A DNA stretch of 22,598 bases from JBOFFC01 sp051648405 (GTDB lineage Bacteria > Planctomycetota > Planctomycetia > Pirellulales > Lacipirellulaceae): assembly GCA_051648405.1 (NCBI GenBank), contig JBOFFC010000051.1, forward strand, positions 1 through 22,598, given 5' to 3'. A model generated the notes under the pieces. It had not been told where the DNA came from, made no database searches, and saw nothing but the letters and a program-made list of their open reading frames with translations. The position numbers and the translations under genes were made by a program. Positions within the stretch are counted from its first letter, which is position 1, and each line of letters begins with the position of its first letter. This document shows positions 8,097 to 15,246 of this stretch, in pieces.

Positions 8097-11000
8097 TCAG
8101 TTGCGCCGACGGCGGCCGAGCGGGACGATCCCGAGCGAAGCCAGAAGCAGCGACGACGGCTCGGGGATCCCCTGGATCATCGCCATCGCGAACTGGGCGG
8201 TGGCCGGGCTGGCGTTGTTGAGGATCGCCCAGTCCGAGAGGTCTACCGTGCCGTCGTAGTTCAGGTCCCCGCGGCTGCGGGTCGAGAGGTCGCCGACTGC
8301 GCGGCTGGCGGTCTGGTCGTTCGGGCCGAGCCAAGTGAGCCGCTTCTCGAACAGCCAGTTCGCAGCGAACACGCTGGCGTCGGCGAGGGTCACCTGGCCG
8401 TCGCTGTTCAGGTCTCCCTGCACCGCGGGGGCGAACACCTGCGCGTAGCCGTTGTCACGCTGGAAGATGTACTCCCCGAAGTCACGCGACGAGTTGAGCC
8501 CCATCGCGAACATCGAGAGGTCATCGACCACGCCGCGGAAGAAGCGGCTGTCGGCGAGCGGCAGGCCGTCGAGCGTCGTGGGGCTGGTCGCGCGGCCGAC
8601 GGTCAGGGGGCTGACGTCGAGGTCGTTGATGTTCGTGAAGAAGTTGTCGATGTTGACGATCGTCTCGACCGCGTACTGGCCGAACGCGACCGCCTCGGCG
8701 ACGCCATTCACGTACATCACCGAGCCGGTGTTGGTCGGACCGAAGGCCCGCACCACCGACAGGTGGGCCCACTGGTTGGGGGTCGCGGTGACGCTCGACG
8801 CGTAGTCGGCCGGTACGATCGTGCGGCCGGTCACGGTGATGACGTCGTCGCCGTTGTTCAGGATCCCGTCGGGCCCGGGGGCCCGGTTGGTGGTCACCTC
8901 TTGCTTGCTGGCGTAACGCATCGCGAACTTGCCCTGGGCGTTGATCAGGACGCCGTGCTGCTGGGTGTCCATCACGATGTGCTGCTCGCCGCTGACGGTG
9001 GTCGGCTTGACCCAGATCTCGAAGCCGCGGTCGTTGATACGCGTGTAGTCGATGGTCCCCGCCCCGCCGCCGGGGGCGGTGGAGAAGGTCGAGCTGGGGG
9101 AGCGCTCGGGGAAGTTGAGCCCCTCGGCGAAGCCGGTCCGCAGGTACTGGCGGCCGAAGTTCGACGCGTTCAACTGAATCCCGACCCCGCCGCGGCCGTC
9201 GGGCCGGTCGGCCGTCGTGACGTAGGTCGCGGCCGGGCCGCCGTTGGGCTGCTCGGCCGTGCCACGCCGCACCAAAAGGTCGATGAGCTGGTTCTGGCCG
9301 GGGGCGCCGGCGCTGTCGAAGCTCACCGTCTGGGTCACCGACGAACCGGCAGTGGCGCCCTGCGCTTCGCCGAACGTGTAAAGGCGATCGACAAACGGTG
9401 AAGGGGGGAGCTGGGCCTGCGCGTCGCTCGAAAGGAGGGCGCCGCAGGTCACCGCCGCCACGGCGGCGGCGCGGCGGAACCGCGTCGCCACGGCGCCGAG
9501 CGCCGCGAAGCCCAGCAGGGCGAGCGACTGCGGCTCGGGGACGGCCTGGGCGGCAGCCGACGCGCTGCCGGCGTTCGCCCCGTAGTTGTTACGCCAAACG
9601 TTGTAATCGGCTTGGGTGTAGGTGGTCCCGAGCCCGTCTCGCCAAGTTGTGTAGTCGGCTGCGTTCACAAAACCGTCCTGATTGAAGTCACCCGGGATGC
9701 TGCCCGCTTGGGCAAAGTACTCGACGATCCCCTCGACGAGGTCGCCGTTGGCGTTGCTGTAAGAGAACTTGACGTCGCGATTCGCGACCGAGGTCGCCGT
9801 GTTGAAAAGCTGCCCGAGGTACTCGGTGCGGCTGGTGGTGAACGTAGACGAACCGAACAGGTAGGCCTCGGTGAACTGGCTGCTGGACGACGTGAGCTGC
9901 TCCCATTGCTCGCCGAGCGACGAGCCGGGGGCCGTCCCCGCATCGGGTCCGTCGGCCGACTCTCCCGCCGTCACGGCCAGGCCGCCGACGGTGACCGGCT
10001 TCAGCACACCGTTCGCGCTGCTGACGTCGATCCCCTTGATGCTCGCGGCGATCGTGTCGCCACCAACCAGGAACGCCTGACCGTTGGCGGTGTTGATCCG
10101 CAGCTTTGAGGGGTCGGTCGGGACCGTTACGAGGATGTTGTCCACCGCCCACCACCAGTCGTTCCAGGCGTTGCCGAGGCCGAACTCGACCTGCATCGTC
10201 GTAGCGACGCCGTCGTACGCCAGGTCGAGCGACACCCGCTCGCTGACGGCATCGACCTTGAAGGTCTGCGAGTCGGGGTTCGAGTCCCAAGTCAGCACGT
10301 TCGTGCGGACCTGGCTCGGCCCCGGGTTGTAGATCGCGTTGACGGTGGCCGTTTGGTTGTTGGTGTTGTCGAGGTCATCCTGGCCCTCGGGGCGCCACGA
10401 CGAGTCGAACGACAGCTTGATCCGGCCGGCGGGGACTCCGGCGGGGATGTTGATGGTCCGCGTCTTGACGAACGAGTCGAAGAAGTTCGGGGGCGTGGGC
10501 AGGGGGCCGTGGGCGCCGTCGTCCCACTCGTCGGGGTCGGCGATCATCACGGTGCCGGTCCCGCGGGCGAACTGCGTGCGTTGCTGGTCGCCGGCGGTCT
10601 CGGCCCACCACTCCTTGTCGGCGAACGACCAACCGGCCCATTCGGTGATGCCGTCGGTCGCGGGGTTCCCCAGCCCGGGCATCCCCGAGTCGTCGATCGT
10701 CCAGCCGGCCGGGCCGGTCTTCGTCCAGACGTTGGCGCCGGCGAGGGCCTCTTCGACGTTCGGCCCCAGCGGCAGCGACTCGAAGTCCTCGGACAGCAGC
10801 GTCAGCTGTGCCGAGGCCTCGCCCGATGCTACGCAGGCTGTCGCAAAACAAACCCCCGCGACGAGCGCCTTCGAGCGACGGCGCGGCGCGGCCGACAAGC
10901 GGCGGCGGCGACGGACGGCGCCCAAGCCGGCGAGCGCCAGCAGCGCCCCGGTCGAGGGCTCGGGGACGGCCAGCAGCTGGGCGAACGCGCCCGAGCCGTT

Positions 11001-12377
11001 CGCGAAGTCGTAGGCCCGCTCGAACTCGATGAAGTCGTTGAGCGTGTGCTTGCCGTCGTTGTCGAGGTCGCTTTGCTGGTAGCGGATGGCCTTGGTGAGC
11101 CCGGTGAGGTTCGAGCCAAAGCCCTGCTTGAAGCGGTTCCAGTCGAGGATGCTGATCGCGCCGTCAAAGTTCAGGTCGAGGAAGCTGAACGCCGCCCCGC
11201 CGTTGCCGACGAACTCGACGATCCCCTGGATCGGGTCGTTGTCCCCGTCGAGCAGGTAGGTGAACGAGACGTCGGCCAGCTCGTCGAAGTACTTCTCCCA
11301 CGAGGGGCCGAGGTTGATCACACCCGCGGGGCTCAGCGGGCTGCTGTTGAGGTGGACTTCACTGAGGTCGTTGATCGAGCCGCCGTTTTGCGTGGCCTTG
11401 ATCCACTGCGAGTTGGTCGCCGACAGGTAGGTCGCCCCCGCTTCGTCGAACGCGCCGGCGGCCGAGCGGACCGAGTAGCCACGCAGGTCGACGTTCGCCC
11501 CGGTGCGGTTCACGACCTGCACGCTGCCGGTGTCGCGGTTGATCACGACCCGCAGCGCGCCGTCCTCGCCCGGGCCCGTGCCGGTGAAGACTTGCAGCGA
11601 GTCGAACGCCCACCACCAGTCGTTGCCGGCGTCGTAGAGGTTGAACTCGAGGCGGACGTTTTGGGCGCCGGCCGGGTTTTGTAGGTTGACCGAGAGCGAC
11701 TCGTTCTCGGAGTCGGGCTTGAACGTCGCGAGCGGGTCGTCCCCCGTCTCGAGCGACTTCCAGCGGAACAGCTCGACGCGCGACTCGCTTGCCAAGCCGC
11801 GGTTGTAGATCGCCGTCAGCGTCGCCTTCTGCGTGTCCTCGGGGCGCCACGACGAGTAGAAGAACGCCTTCGCCTCGTTCACCCCGATGCCGGCGAGGTT
11901 GATCGCCGGGGTGGTCAGCTTGGCGGAGAACTTGTCGCCGACGCCGGGCTGTCCCTCGCCGTTCGAAGCGGGGGAGCCGAAGTCGTCCCACTCGTCGGGG
12001 TCGGCGACCGCGATCACGTTGCGGCCGCTGAGGAACTGGCTGCGGTTTTGGTCGCCCGCGGTCAGAGTCCACCAATCCTTATCGACGAAGCGCCAGCCTT
12101 CGAACTCGGTCACCCCCTTCAGCGGGTCGCCAGCGAACGCCACGCCGCTGTTGTCGTTCTCCCAGCCGAGGGGAGAGACCTCCGTCCAGGCCTGACGCTC
12201 GCGGAGCTCCGATTGGAAGGTCACGACCGGCTTCAGCGTGAGCCCGTCAAAGTCCTCGCTGAACAGGTCAACGGCGGTCGCCCGCGCAGCGGGGACTATG
12301 GCCACGGCGGCCACAGCCAGCCAGCTCGCCGAGCGGGCCGCTCGGCCACGCCAAGTGCTAAGGAATTGGTGATTCAT
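8097..12377 (-). CDS. triple-module secreted protein with three PEP-CTERM sorting signals in one frame
   Basis: Seen: 1426 residues. Signal peptide 1-33 (cut after ARA). Module 1 (34-493): the SSWRPE / NDWWWAxDN domain at about 38-265, a further beta-rich part, two EF-like dockerin repeats (DLNFDGAISILDW at 401-413, DLDNDGKHTLNDF at 437-449) and VPEP at 471 with a hydrophobic stretch and five Arg. Module 2 (494-969): a signal-peptide-like start cut after ASA (523), the same domain, dockerin repeat GDFNQDGFVNAADY and VPEP at 946. Module 3 (about 964-1426): a signal-like start cut after AQA (988), a LamG-like domain (GFEIWVKP, NQWAHLSVV, YVNGVAEAV), two dockerin repeats and terminal IPEP at 1404 ending in RRRRN. 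The start is the ATG at 12377; the open frame above it lacks coding character. PEP-CTERM proteins are normally processed by exosortase. Possible polyprotein or multiple fusion; the function of each module is unknown. Confidence 0.88.
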   Translation of the reverse strand: MNHQFLSTWRGRAARSASWLAVAAVAIVPAARATAVDLFSEDFDGLTLKPVVTFQSELRERQAWTEVSPLGWENDNSGVAFAGDPLKGVTEFEGWRFVDKDWWTLTAGDQNRSQFLSGRNVIAVADPDEWDDFGSPASNGEGQPGVGDKFSAKLTTPAINLAGIGVNEAKAFFYSSWRPEDTQKATLTAIYNRGLASESRVELFRWKSLETGDDPLATFKPDSENESLSVNLQNPAGAQNVRLEFNLYDAGNDWWWAFDSLQVFTGTGPGEDGALRVVINRDTGSVQVVNRTGANVDLRGYSVRSAAGAFDEAGATYLSATNSQWIKATQNGGSINDLSEVHLNSSPLSPAGVINLGPSWEKYFDELADVSFTYLLDGDNDPIQGIVEFVGNGGAAFSFLDLNFDGAISILDWNRFKQGFGSNLTGLTKAIRYQQSDLDNDGKHTLNDFIEFERAYDFANGSGAFAQLLAVPEPSTGALLALAGLGAVRRRRRLSAAPRRRSKALVAGVCFATACVASGEASAQLTLLSEDFESLPLGPNVEEALAGANVWTKTGPAGWTIDDSGMPGLGNPATDGITEWAGWSFADKEWWAETAGDQQRTQFARGTGTVMIADPDEWDDGAHGPLPTPPNFFDSFVKTRTINIPAGVPAGRIKLSFDSSWRPEGQDDLDNTNNQTATVNAIYNPGPSQVRTNVLTWDSNPDSQTFKVDAVSERVSLDLAYDGVATTMQVEFGLGNAWNDWWWAVDNILVTVPTDPSKLRINTANGQAFLVGGDTIAASIKGIDVSSANGVLKPVTVGGLAVTAGESADGPDAGTAPGSSLGEQWEQLTSSSSQFTEAYLFGSSTFTTSRTEYLGQLFNTATSVANRDVKFSYSNANGDLVEGIVEYFAQAGSIPGDFNQDGFVNAADYTTWRDGLGTTYTQADYNVWRNNYGANAGSASAAAQAVPEPQSLALLGFAALGAVATRFRRAAAVAAVTCGALLSSDAQAQLPPSPFVDRLYTFGEAQGATAGSSVTQTVSFDSAGAPGQNQLIDLLVRRGTAEQPNGGPAATYVTTADRPDGRGGVGIQLNASNFGRQYLRTGFAEGLNFPERSPSSTFSTAPGGGAGTIDYTRINDRGFEIWVKPTTVSGEQHIVMDTQQHGVLINAQGKFAMRYASKQEVTTNRAPGPDGILNNGDDVITVTGRTIVPADYASSVTATPNQWAHLSVVRAFGPTNTGSVMYVNGVAEAVAFGQYAVETIVNIDNFFTNINDLDVSPLTVGRATSPTTLDGLPLADSRFFRGVVDDLSMFAMGLNSSRDFGEYIFQRDNGYAQVFAPAVQGDLNSDGQVTLADASVFAANWLFEKRLTWLGPNDQTASRAVGDLSTRSRGDLNYDGTVDLSDWAILNNASPATAQFAMAMIQGIPEPSSLLLASLGIVPLGRRRRN
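9414..9542 (-). other. internal joint 2: PEP-CTERM signal fused to a signal peptide-like segment
   Basis: Seen: residues 946-988 of the fused protein. VPEPQS is followed by a hydrophobic helix, then ATRFRR, then a second hydrophobic stretch (AAAVAAVTCGALL) ending SSDAQA|Q. The arginines serve both as the tail of the sorting signal and as the basic n-region of the next signal. A GTG codon at 9491 would start a well-formed signal peptide in the same frame, but no purine-rich ribosome binding site precedes it. Confidence 0.75.
10809..10967 (-). other. internal joint 1: PEP-CTERM signal fused to a signal peptide-like segment
   Basis: Seen: residues 471-523 of the fused protein. VPEPST is followed by a hydrophobic helix (GALLALAGLGAV), five arginines, then LSAAPRRRSK, then a second hydrophobic stretch (ALVAGVCFATACVAS) ending in GEASA|Q. 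The Leu codon is TTG at 10898, which could be a relic or alternative start codon of a once separate gene. There is no stop codon between the two parts and no ribosome binding site before the TTG. Confidence 0.75.
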
Positions 12378-12610
12378 TTTGTGATTGGCTCCCTGGGGAC
12401 TTCCTGATGGACGGGTGCGGTCGGGGGGGGCTTGAACGCTCAGCGCCTGGGGACGGGACGACCGACTCAGTCGGCTTCCGAGGTGAATCGCCCGCGACGG
12501 CGCAAACGCCGCCCGCGGGGGAGCCACGTCGAAACAGTGTGTGGCGCCCGAACGGGTCCCCCCGGCGCGCGGTGCGCCGGGGGGAACTCCGGTCAGGGTC
12601 GAACGAACTC
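12378..12610. other. intergenic region between the two PEP-CTERM genes
   Basis: 233 bp. It contains the strong hairpin at 12557-12585 just below the 550-residue gene and a weaker palindrome at 12462-12474 (CCGACT / AGTCGG). The leader of the fused gene follows, with GGGAG about 11 nt before its ATG. No promoter motif is convincing, so whether the two genes are cotranscribed is open. Confidence 0.5.
12557..12585 (-). terminator. 12-bp perfect hairpin downstream of the 550-residue PEP-CTERM gene
   Basis: Seen: arms TCCCCCCGGCGC (12557-12568) and GCGCCGGGGGGA (12574-12585) around the 5-nt loop GCGGT (plus strand). It lies 26 nt past the minus-strand stop. No T-run follows. The loop is the same five bases as in the hairpin at 7994-8028 below the other PEP-CTERM gene. 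Confidence 0.6.
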
Positions 12611-14263
12611 TCAGCAGCCGCGGCGACGGGCGCCGAGGCCCAGCAGAGCGACACCGGCCAAGAGGGCCGAGGTCGGCTCGGGGATGACGGCGAGCTTCAC
12701 GTTGTCGATCGCCCACCACCAGTTGTTGCTCCCGCCCAGGTGGGCGAAGTTGAGCGCGATGCTCGAAGCGCCGGTCACGTTGAGCGGCAGGAAGACCGAC
12801 TCGTTCGTGGCGCGGGCCTTGAAGAACGGCGAAGCCGAGTCCGAGTTCCAGCGGAGGACTTCCACCGGCGCGCCACCGTCGATGACGGCGGTGATGAGCG
12901 CGGTCTGGCCACCCTCGGGGCGCCAGCTCGAATCGAACTCGAGGGCCAAGCCCGGGGTCAGGTCGACGCCGACCAAGCTGAGCGTCGGGGTCTTGAGCAC
13001 CGTGTTCAGCGCGTCGTTCTCGCCGGCGGCGTTGACGGCACGCGGGTCGGTCACGCCGGCGCCCGTGTCGGACCACTCGTCCGAGTCGGCGATGGCGATG
13101 TTGCCGGTCCCCTTGGTGAACTCCGCACGACCGTCGTTGCCGGCCGCGAACCCGAAGAACTCGGGGGTGGCGAAGCTCCAGCCTTCCCACTCGAAGACGC
13201 CGTTGTTGTCGTCGCCAAGGCCCGGGGTGTCGAGGTTATCGACGCTCCAGCCGGCCGGGGCCGTCTTGGTGAACGAGTTCGGGCGGGCCTGGGTCTCGTA
13301 GACTACACCGCGGACCGTGTTGGTCTGGCCGGCAGCGCCGGTCACCTTCGAGACGAACGCCAGACGCTCGTTGATCGAGGGCTCGAGGACCGTGTCCTCG
13401 AAGTCTTCGGTGTAGACCGTGGCGCCGATCTCGCTCTCGACCTTGATGTTGTCGATCGCCCACCACCAGTCGTTGGCGGCGTTCACTTGGTTGAAGCTGA
13501 TCGACGCCGAGGTGGCGCCGGCCGGGGCGGTGAAGAAGAAGCCCGTGCCATCGGACGCGAAGGTCTCGTTGGTGTTGGCGGCCTTGAAGAAGGGGCTGGT
13601 GCCGACCGAGTCCCACTTCACGATCTGGACCTGACCACCGACGTCGAACTTGGCGATGATCTCAACGGCCTGCGTGTTCGTGTTGTCGAGGGCCGACGGC
13701 ACGAGGTCGTTGTAGCTGTCGTCGAGCGACTCGGGACGCCAGCTCGAATCGAAGCCGACGCCGTACGAGACGCCTTCGGCGACCGGGAACGACGGGCTGT
13801 TGAGCCCCGTGTTGTAGAACCCGGTGCGGGTCCCGAGGTCGTCCCACTCGTCGTTATCGGCGACGGCGACGACGTTCGTGCCCTTGGTGAATTGGCTGCG
13901 CTGCTGGTCGTCGGCGGTGATCCAGAACGTCTTCTCGGCGAAGGACCAGCCTTCCCATTCCTGGACGCGCGTGCCGAGCGTCGGGACGCCGGCGTTGCCG
14001 ATCGTCGGGGCGCCGTCGTAGGTCCCCAGGTTGTTATCGATCGTCCAGCCCGGGTTCGACTTGCTGAACGCGGCCGGGAACGGCTGGGTGCCGGGCTCCG
14101 TGGCGGGGACCGTTACGCGGCCAGCACCGGCGCGCTCGTTGACGCTGCCACCCAGCGTCAGGCTGTCAAAATTCTCGGAAAACAACACCTGGGCGGGCGC
14201 CGAAGCGGCTCCGCACAGCGTCGCCGCGAGGGCGAAACACGAGATTCGTAGCGTCTTCTTCAT
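12611..14263 (-). CDS. secreted PEP-CTERM protein with two tandem SSWRPE / NDWWWAIDN domains
   Basis: Seen: 550 residues. Signal peptide MKKTLRISCFALAATL with a cut near ASAPAQ (about 24). Two tandem copies of a roughly 240-residue domain follow. Each begins with an EDF/ENFD segment, has EWEGWSF, a DNDEWDD or DSDEWSD acidic motif and FDSSWRPE, and ends in NDWWWAIDN or NNWWWAIDN. The C-terminus is IPEPTSALLAGVALLGLGARRRGC, a standard PEP-CTERM sorting signal. Unlike the neighbouring fused gene it has no dockerin repeat and no internal sorting signal. Start: the ATG at 14263 has AGGAAGG 5 nt upstream, and the upstream ATGs in frame (14278, 14332) would displace the signal peptide. Known: such proteins are exported and sorted by exosortase. 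The domain occurs twice more in the next gene; its ligand or role is unknown. Confidence 0.93.
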   Translation of the reverse strand: MKKTLRISCFALAATLCGAASAPAQVLFSENFDSLTLGGSVNERAGAGRVTVPATEPGTQPFPAAFSKSNPGWTIDNNLGTYDGAPTIGNAGVPTLGTRVQEWEGWSFAEKTFWITADDQQRSQFTKGTNVVAVADNDEWDDLGTRTGFYNTGLNSPSFPVAEGVSYGVGFDSSWRPESLDDSYNDLVPSALDNTNTQAVEIIAKFDVGGQVQIVKWDSVGTSPFFKAANTNETFASDGTGFFFTAPAGATSASISFNQVNAANDWWWAIDNIKVESEIGATVYTEDFEDTVLEPSINERLAFVSKVTGAAGQTNTVRGVVYETQARPNSFTKTAPAGWSVDNLDTPGLGDDNNGVFEWEGWSFATPEFFGFAAGNDGRAEFTKGTGNIAIADSDEWSDTGAGVTDPRAVNAAGENDALNTVLKTPTLSLVGVDLTPGLALEFDSSWRPEGGQTALITAVIDGGAPVEVLRWNSDSASPFFKARATNESVFLPLNVTGASSIALNFAHLGGSNNWWWAIDNVKLAVIPEPTSALLAGVALLGLGARRRGC

Positions 14264-14635
14264 TGGAACCTTCCTCATGGAGGCGAGTCGAAGCACGACG
14301 CGAACCGGCCCAATGCCGGCGCGATCGTTCACGCGCTGCGGGGCCGTCGAGGGCTCACCGAGCCCGCTTACTCTGGTTGAGCTTCATGAAGGGGCGATGA
14401 AGCCGCCGCGCGAGATCGAAGGATCGCCAAGATTGTGCGGCTTTTACTTGCGCCGATTTGACGCTGAGCGCAGCGAACGCACCCGTAACCGCAACGCATC
14501 GGACTGCGGCTAGCACGGGCGCGCGGGATCGGCCCGTTCGTCGATTATGAAGAAGCAGTGAAGGCCCCTGGCGCGCGCACGTCAGGAGCCCGCAGAAGAG
14601 GTGCGGCGTGCGTGAAGCCGCCGGCGCTAGAGCGG
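14264..14635. other. non-coding region between the TPR gene and the PEP-CTERM gene
   Basis: 372 bp with no credible gene. It contains a 6-bp hairpin with a 3-nt loop at 14351-14365 (GGGCTC / GAGCCC) and an AT-richer patch at about 14435-14465. That patch is the most likely place for a promoter of the PEP-CTERM gene, although no consensus pair is convincing. No tRNA-like fold was seen. Confidence 0.5.
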
Positions 14636-14974
14636 CTAGTGGCCGGCTTCCATCACGCGGCTTTTGGCCATCGCGTCTTCGGCGAGGCCGATGAAGCTCG
14701 TGTCGCCGGTGCCGGCGTAGGCGCGTTGGTAGGTCACCGACAGCGCGGTGAAGCTGAACGCGTCGTTCGGCTCGAGTTCACAGACCTTCAGGGCGTGCTC
14801 GATTGCCTGCTGGTGGTTTCCCCTACGCTGCTCGAGCACCGCGAGCCCCGAGTGGGCGAGCGCGAACCCGGGCTCGACGCCGAGCGCTTCCTCGAGCTTC
14901 GCGACGGCGCCGTCGAGGTCTCCCGCGGCCTTGAGCTGGTCGGACTCGGAATACAGCGTGTGGACGTCGGCCAT
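14636..14974 (-). CDS. small tetratricopeptide (TPR) repeat protein
   Basis: Seen: 112 residues, all helical in character. Two TPR-like repeats are visible: about 5-37 (SESDQLKAAGDLDGAVAKLE then ALGVEPGF) and 38-71 (ALAHSGLAVLEQRRGNHQQAI, then ALKVCELEPND). A third, degenerate helix pair follows. The spaced small residues (A, G) and the P at the end of each repeat match the TPR pattern. There is no signal peptide, so it is probably cytoplasmic and binds a partner protein that cannot be named. The ATG at 14974 has no clear ribosome binding site. It is transcribed divergently from lpxA. Confidence 0.85.
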   Translation of the reverse strand: MADVHTLYSESDQLKAAGDLDGAVAKLEEALGVEPGFALAHSGLAVLEQRRGNHQQAIEHALKVCELEPNDAFSFTALSVTYQRAYAGTGDTSFIGLAEDAMAKSRVMEAGH

Positions 14975-15246
14975 CGGTCGTTGGGCTTAGCGGAAGGGAA
15001 GCGTGGAGAGGGCGTCCGGCGCGGCAAGGGCGACGCCAACGCGGGCCGGCCCGATTGTAGACGCTCGCTCGCGGCGCTAGCAGCGCCCCGCCGCGCGAAG
15101 CAAAGAATCCGCCGCGCTCCGCGGCCGAGGGCTAAGCCCTCGCGATCGGCACGGCCGATACCAACGGAGGATGGCATCGCCTTCACCGTCGCCCACCGCG
15201 GGCGCGAGCGACCGCCGTCCGAGTGCTAGCAGCCGAGGCCCCTCCC
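14975..15246. other. divergent intergenic region between the TPR gene and lpxA
   Basis: 272 bp that should hold promoters for both flanking genes; none can be named with confidence. It contains a 7-bp palindrome with a TAA loop at 15126-15142 and a GGAGG at 15165-15169, which is immediately followed by an out-of-frame ATG with no credible product. Confidence 0.45.
15126..15142. repeat. short palindrome, CGAGGGC-TAA-GCCCTCG
   Basis: Seen: a perfect 7-bp stem with a 3-nt loop between divergent genes. The position makes a terminator role unlikely. It is similar in style to the palindrome pair at 3-51, so a dispersed palindromic repeat is the favoured reading. Confidence 0.4.

Noticed and set aside
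7890..9401. Long plus-strand open frame opposite the third module of the fused protein
   Set aside because: Low-complexity Val/Gly/Arg/Asp translation without domains; it is explained as the complement of the minus-strand coding sequence. The same applies to the long plus-strand frame across ppdK (17394-20345).
8097..12377. Three separate genes with internal starts at TTG 10898 and GTG 9491
   Set aside because: There is no stop codon before either site and no ribosome binding site upstream of them, so a single translation product is the simpler reading. Internal initiation is kept only as an alternative to test.
12378..13190. Extension of the 1426-residue frame upstream to an ATG at 13190
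   Set aside because: The added 271 residues are Arg/His/Pro-rich antisense-like composition, overlap the real 550-residue gene in another frame, and would place the signal peptide in the middle of the protein. The ATG at 12377 directly precedes a signal peptide.
12407..14251. Long plus-strand open frame opposite the PEP-CTERM gene
   Set aside because: Its translation is rich in Arg, Gly, Val and Asp without motifs. It mirrors the codon pattern of the minus-strand gene, a common shadow in GC-rich DNA.
14264..14635. tRNA or small RNA gene in the gap
   Set aside because: No cloverleaf, T-loop GGTTCRA or terminator-backed hairpin was found.
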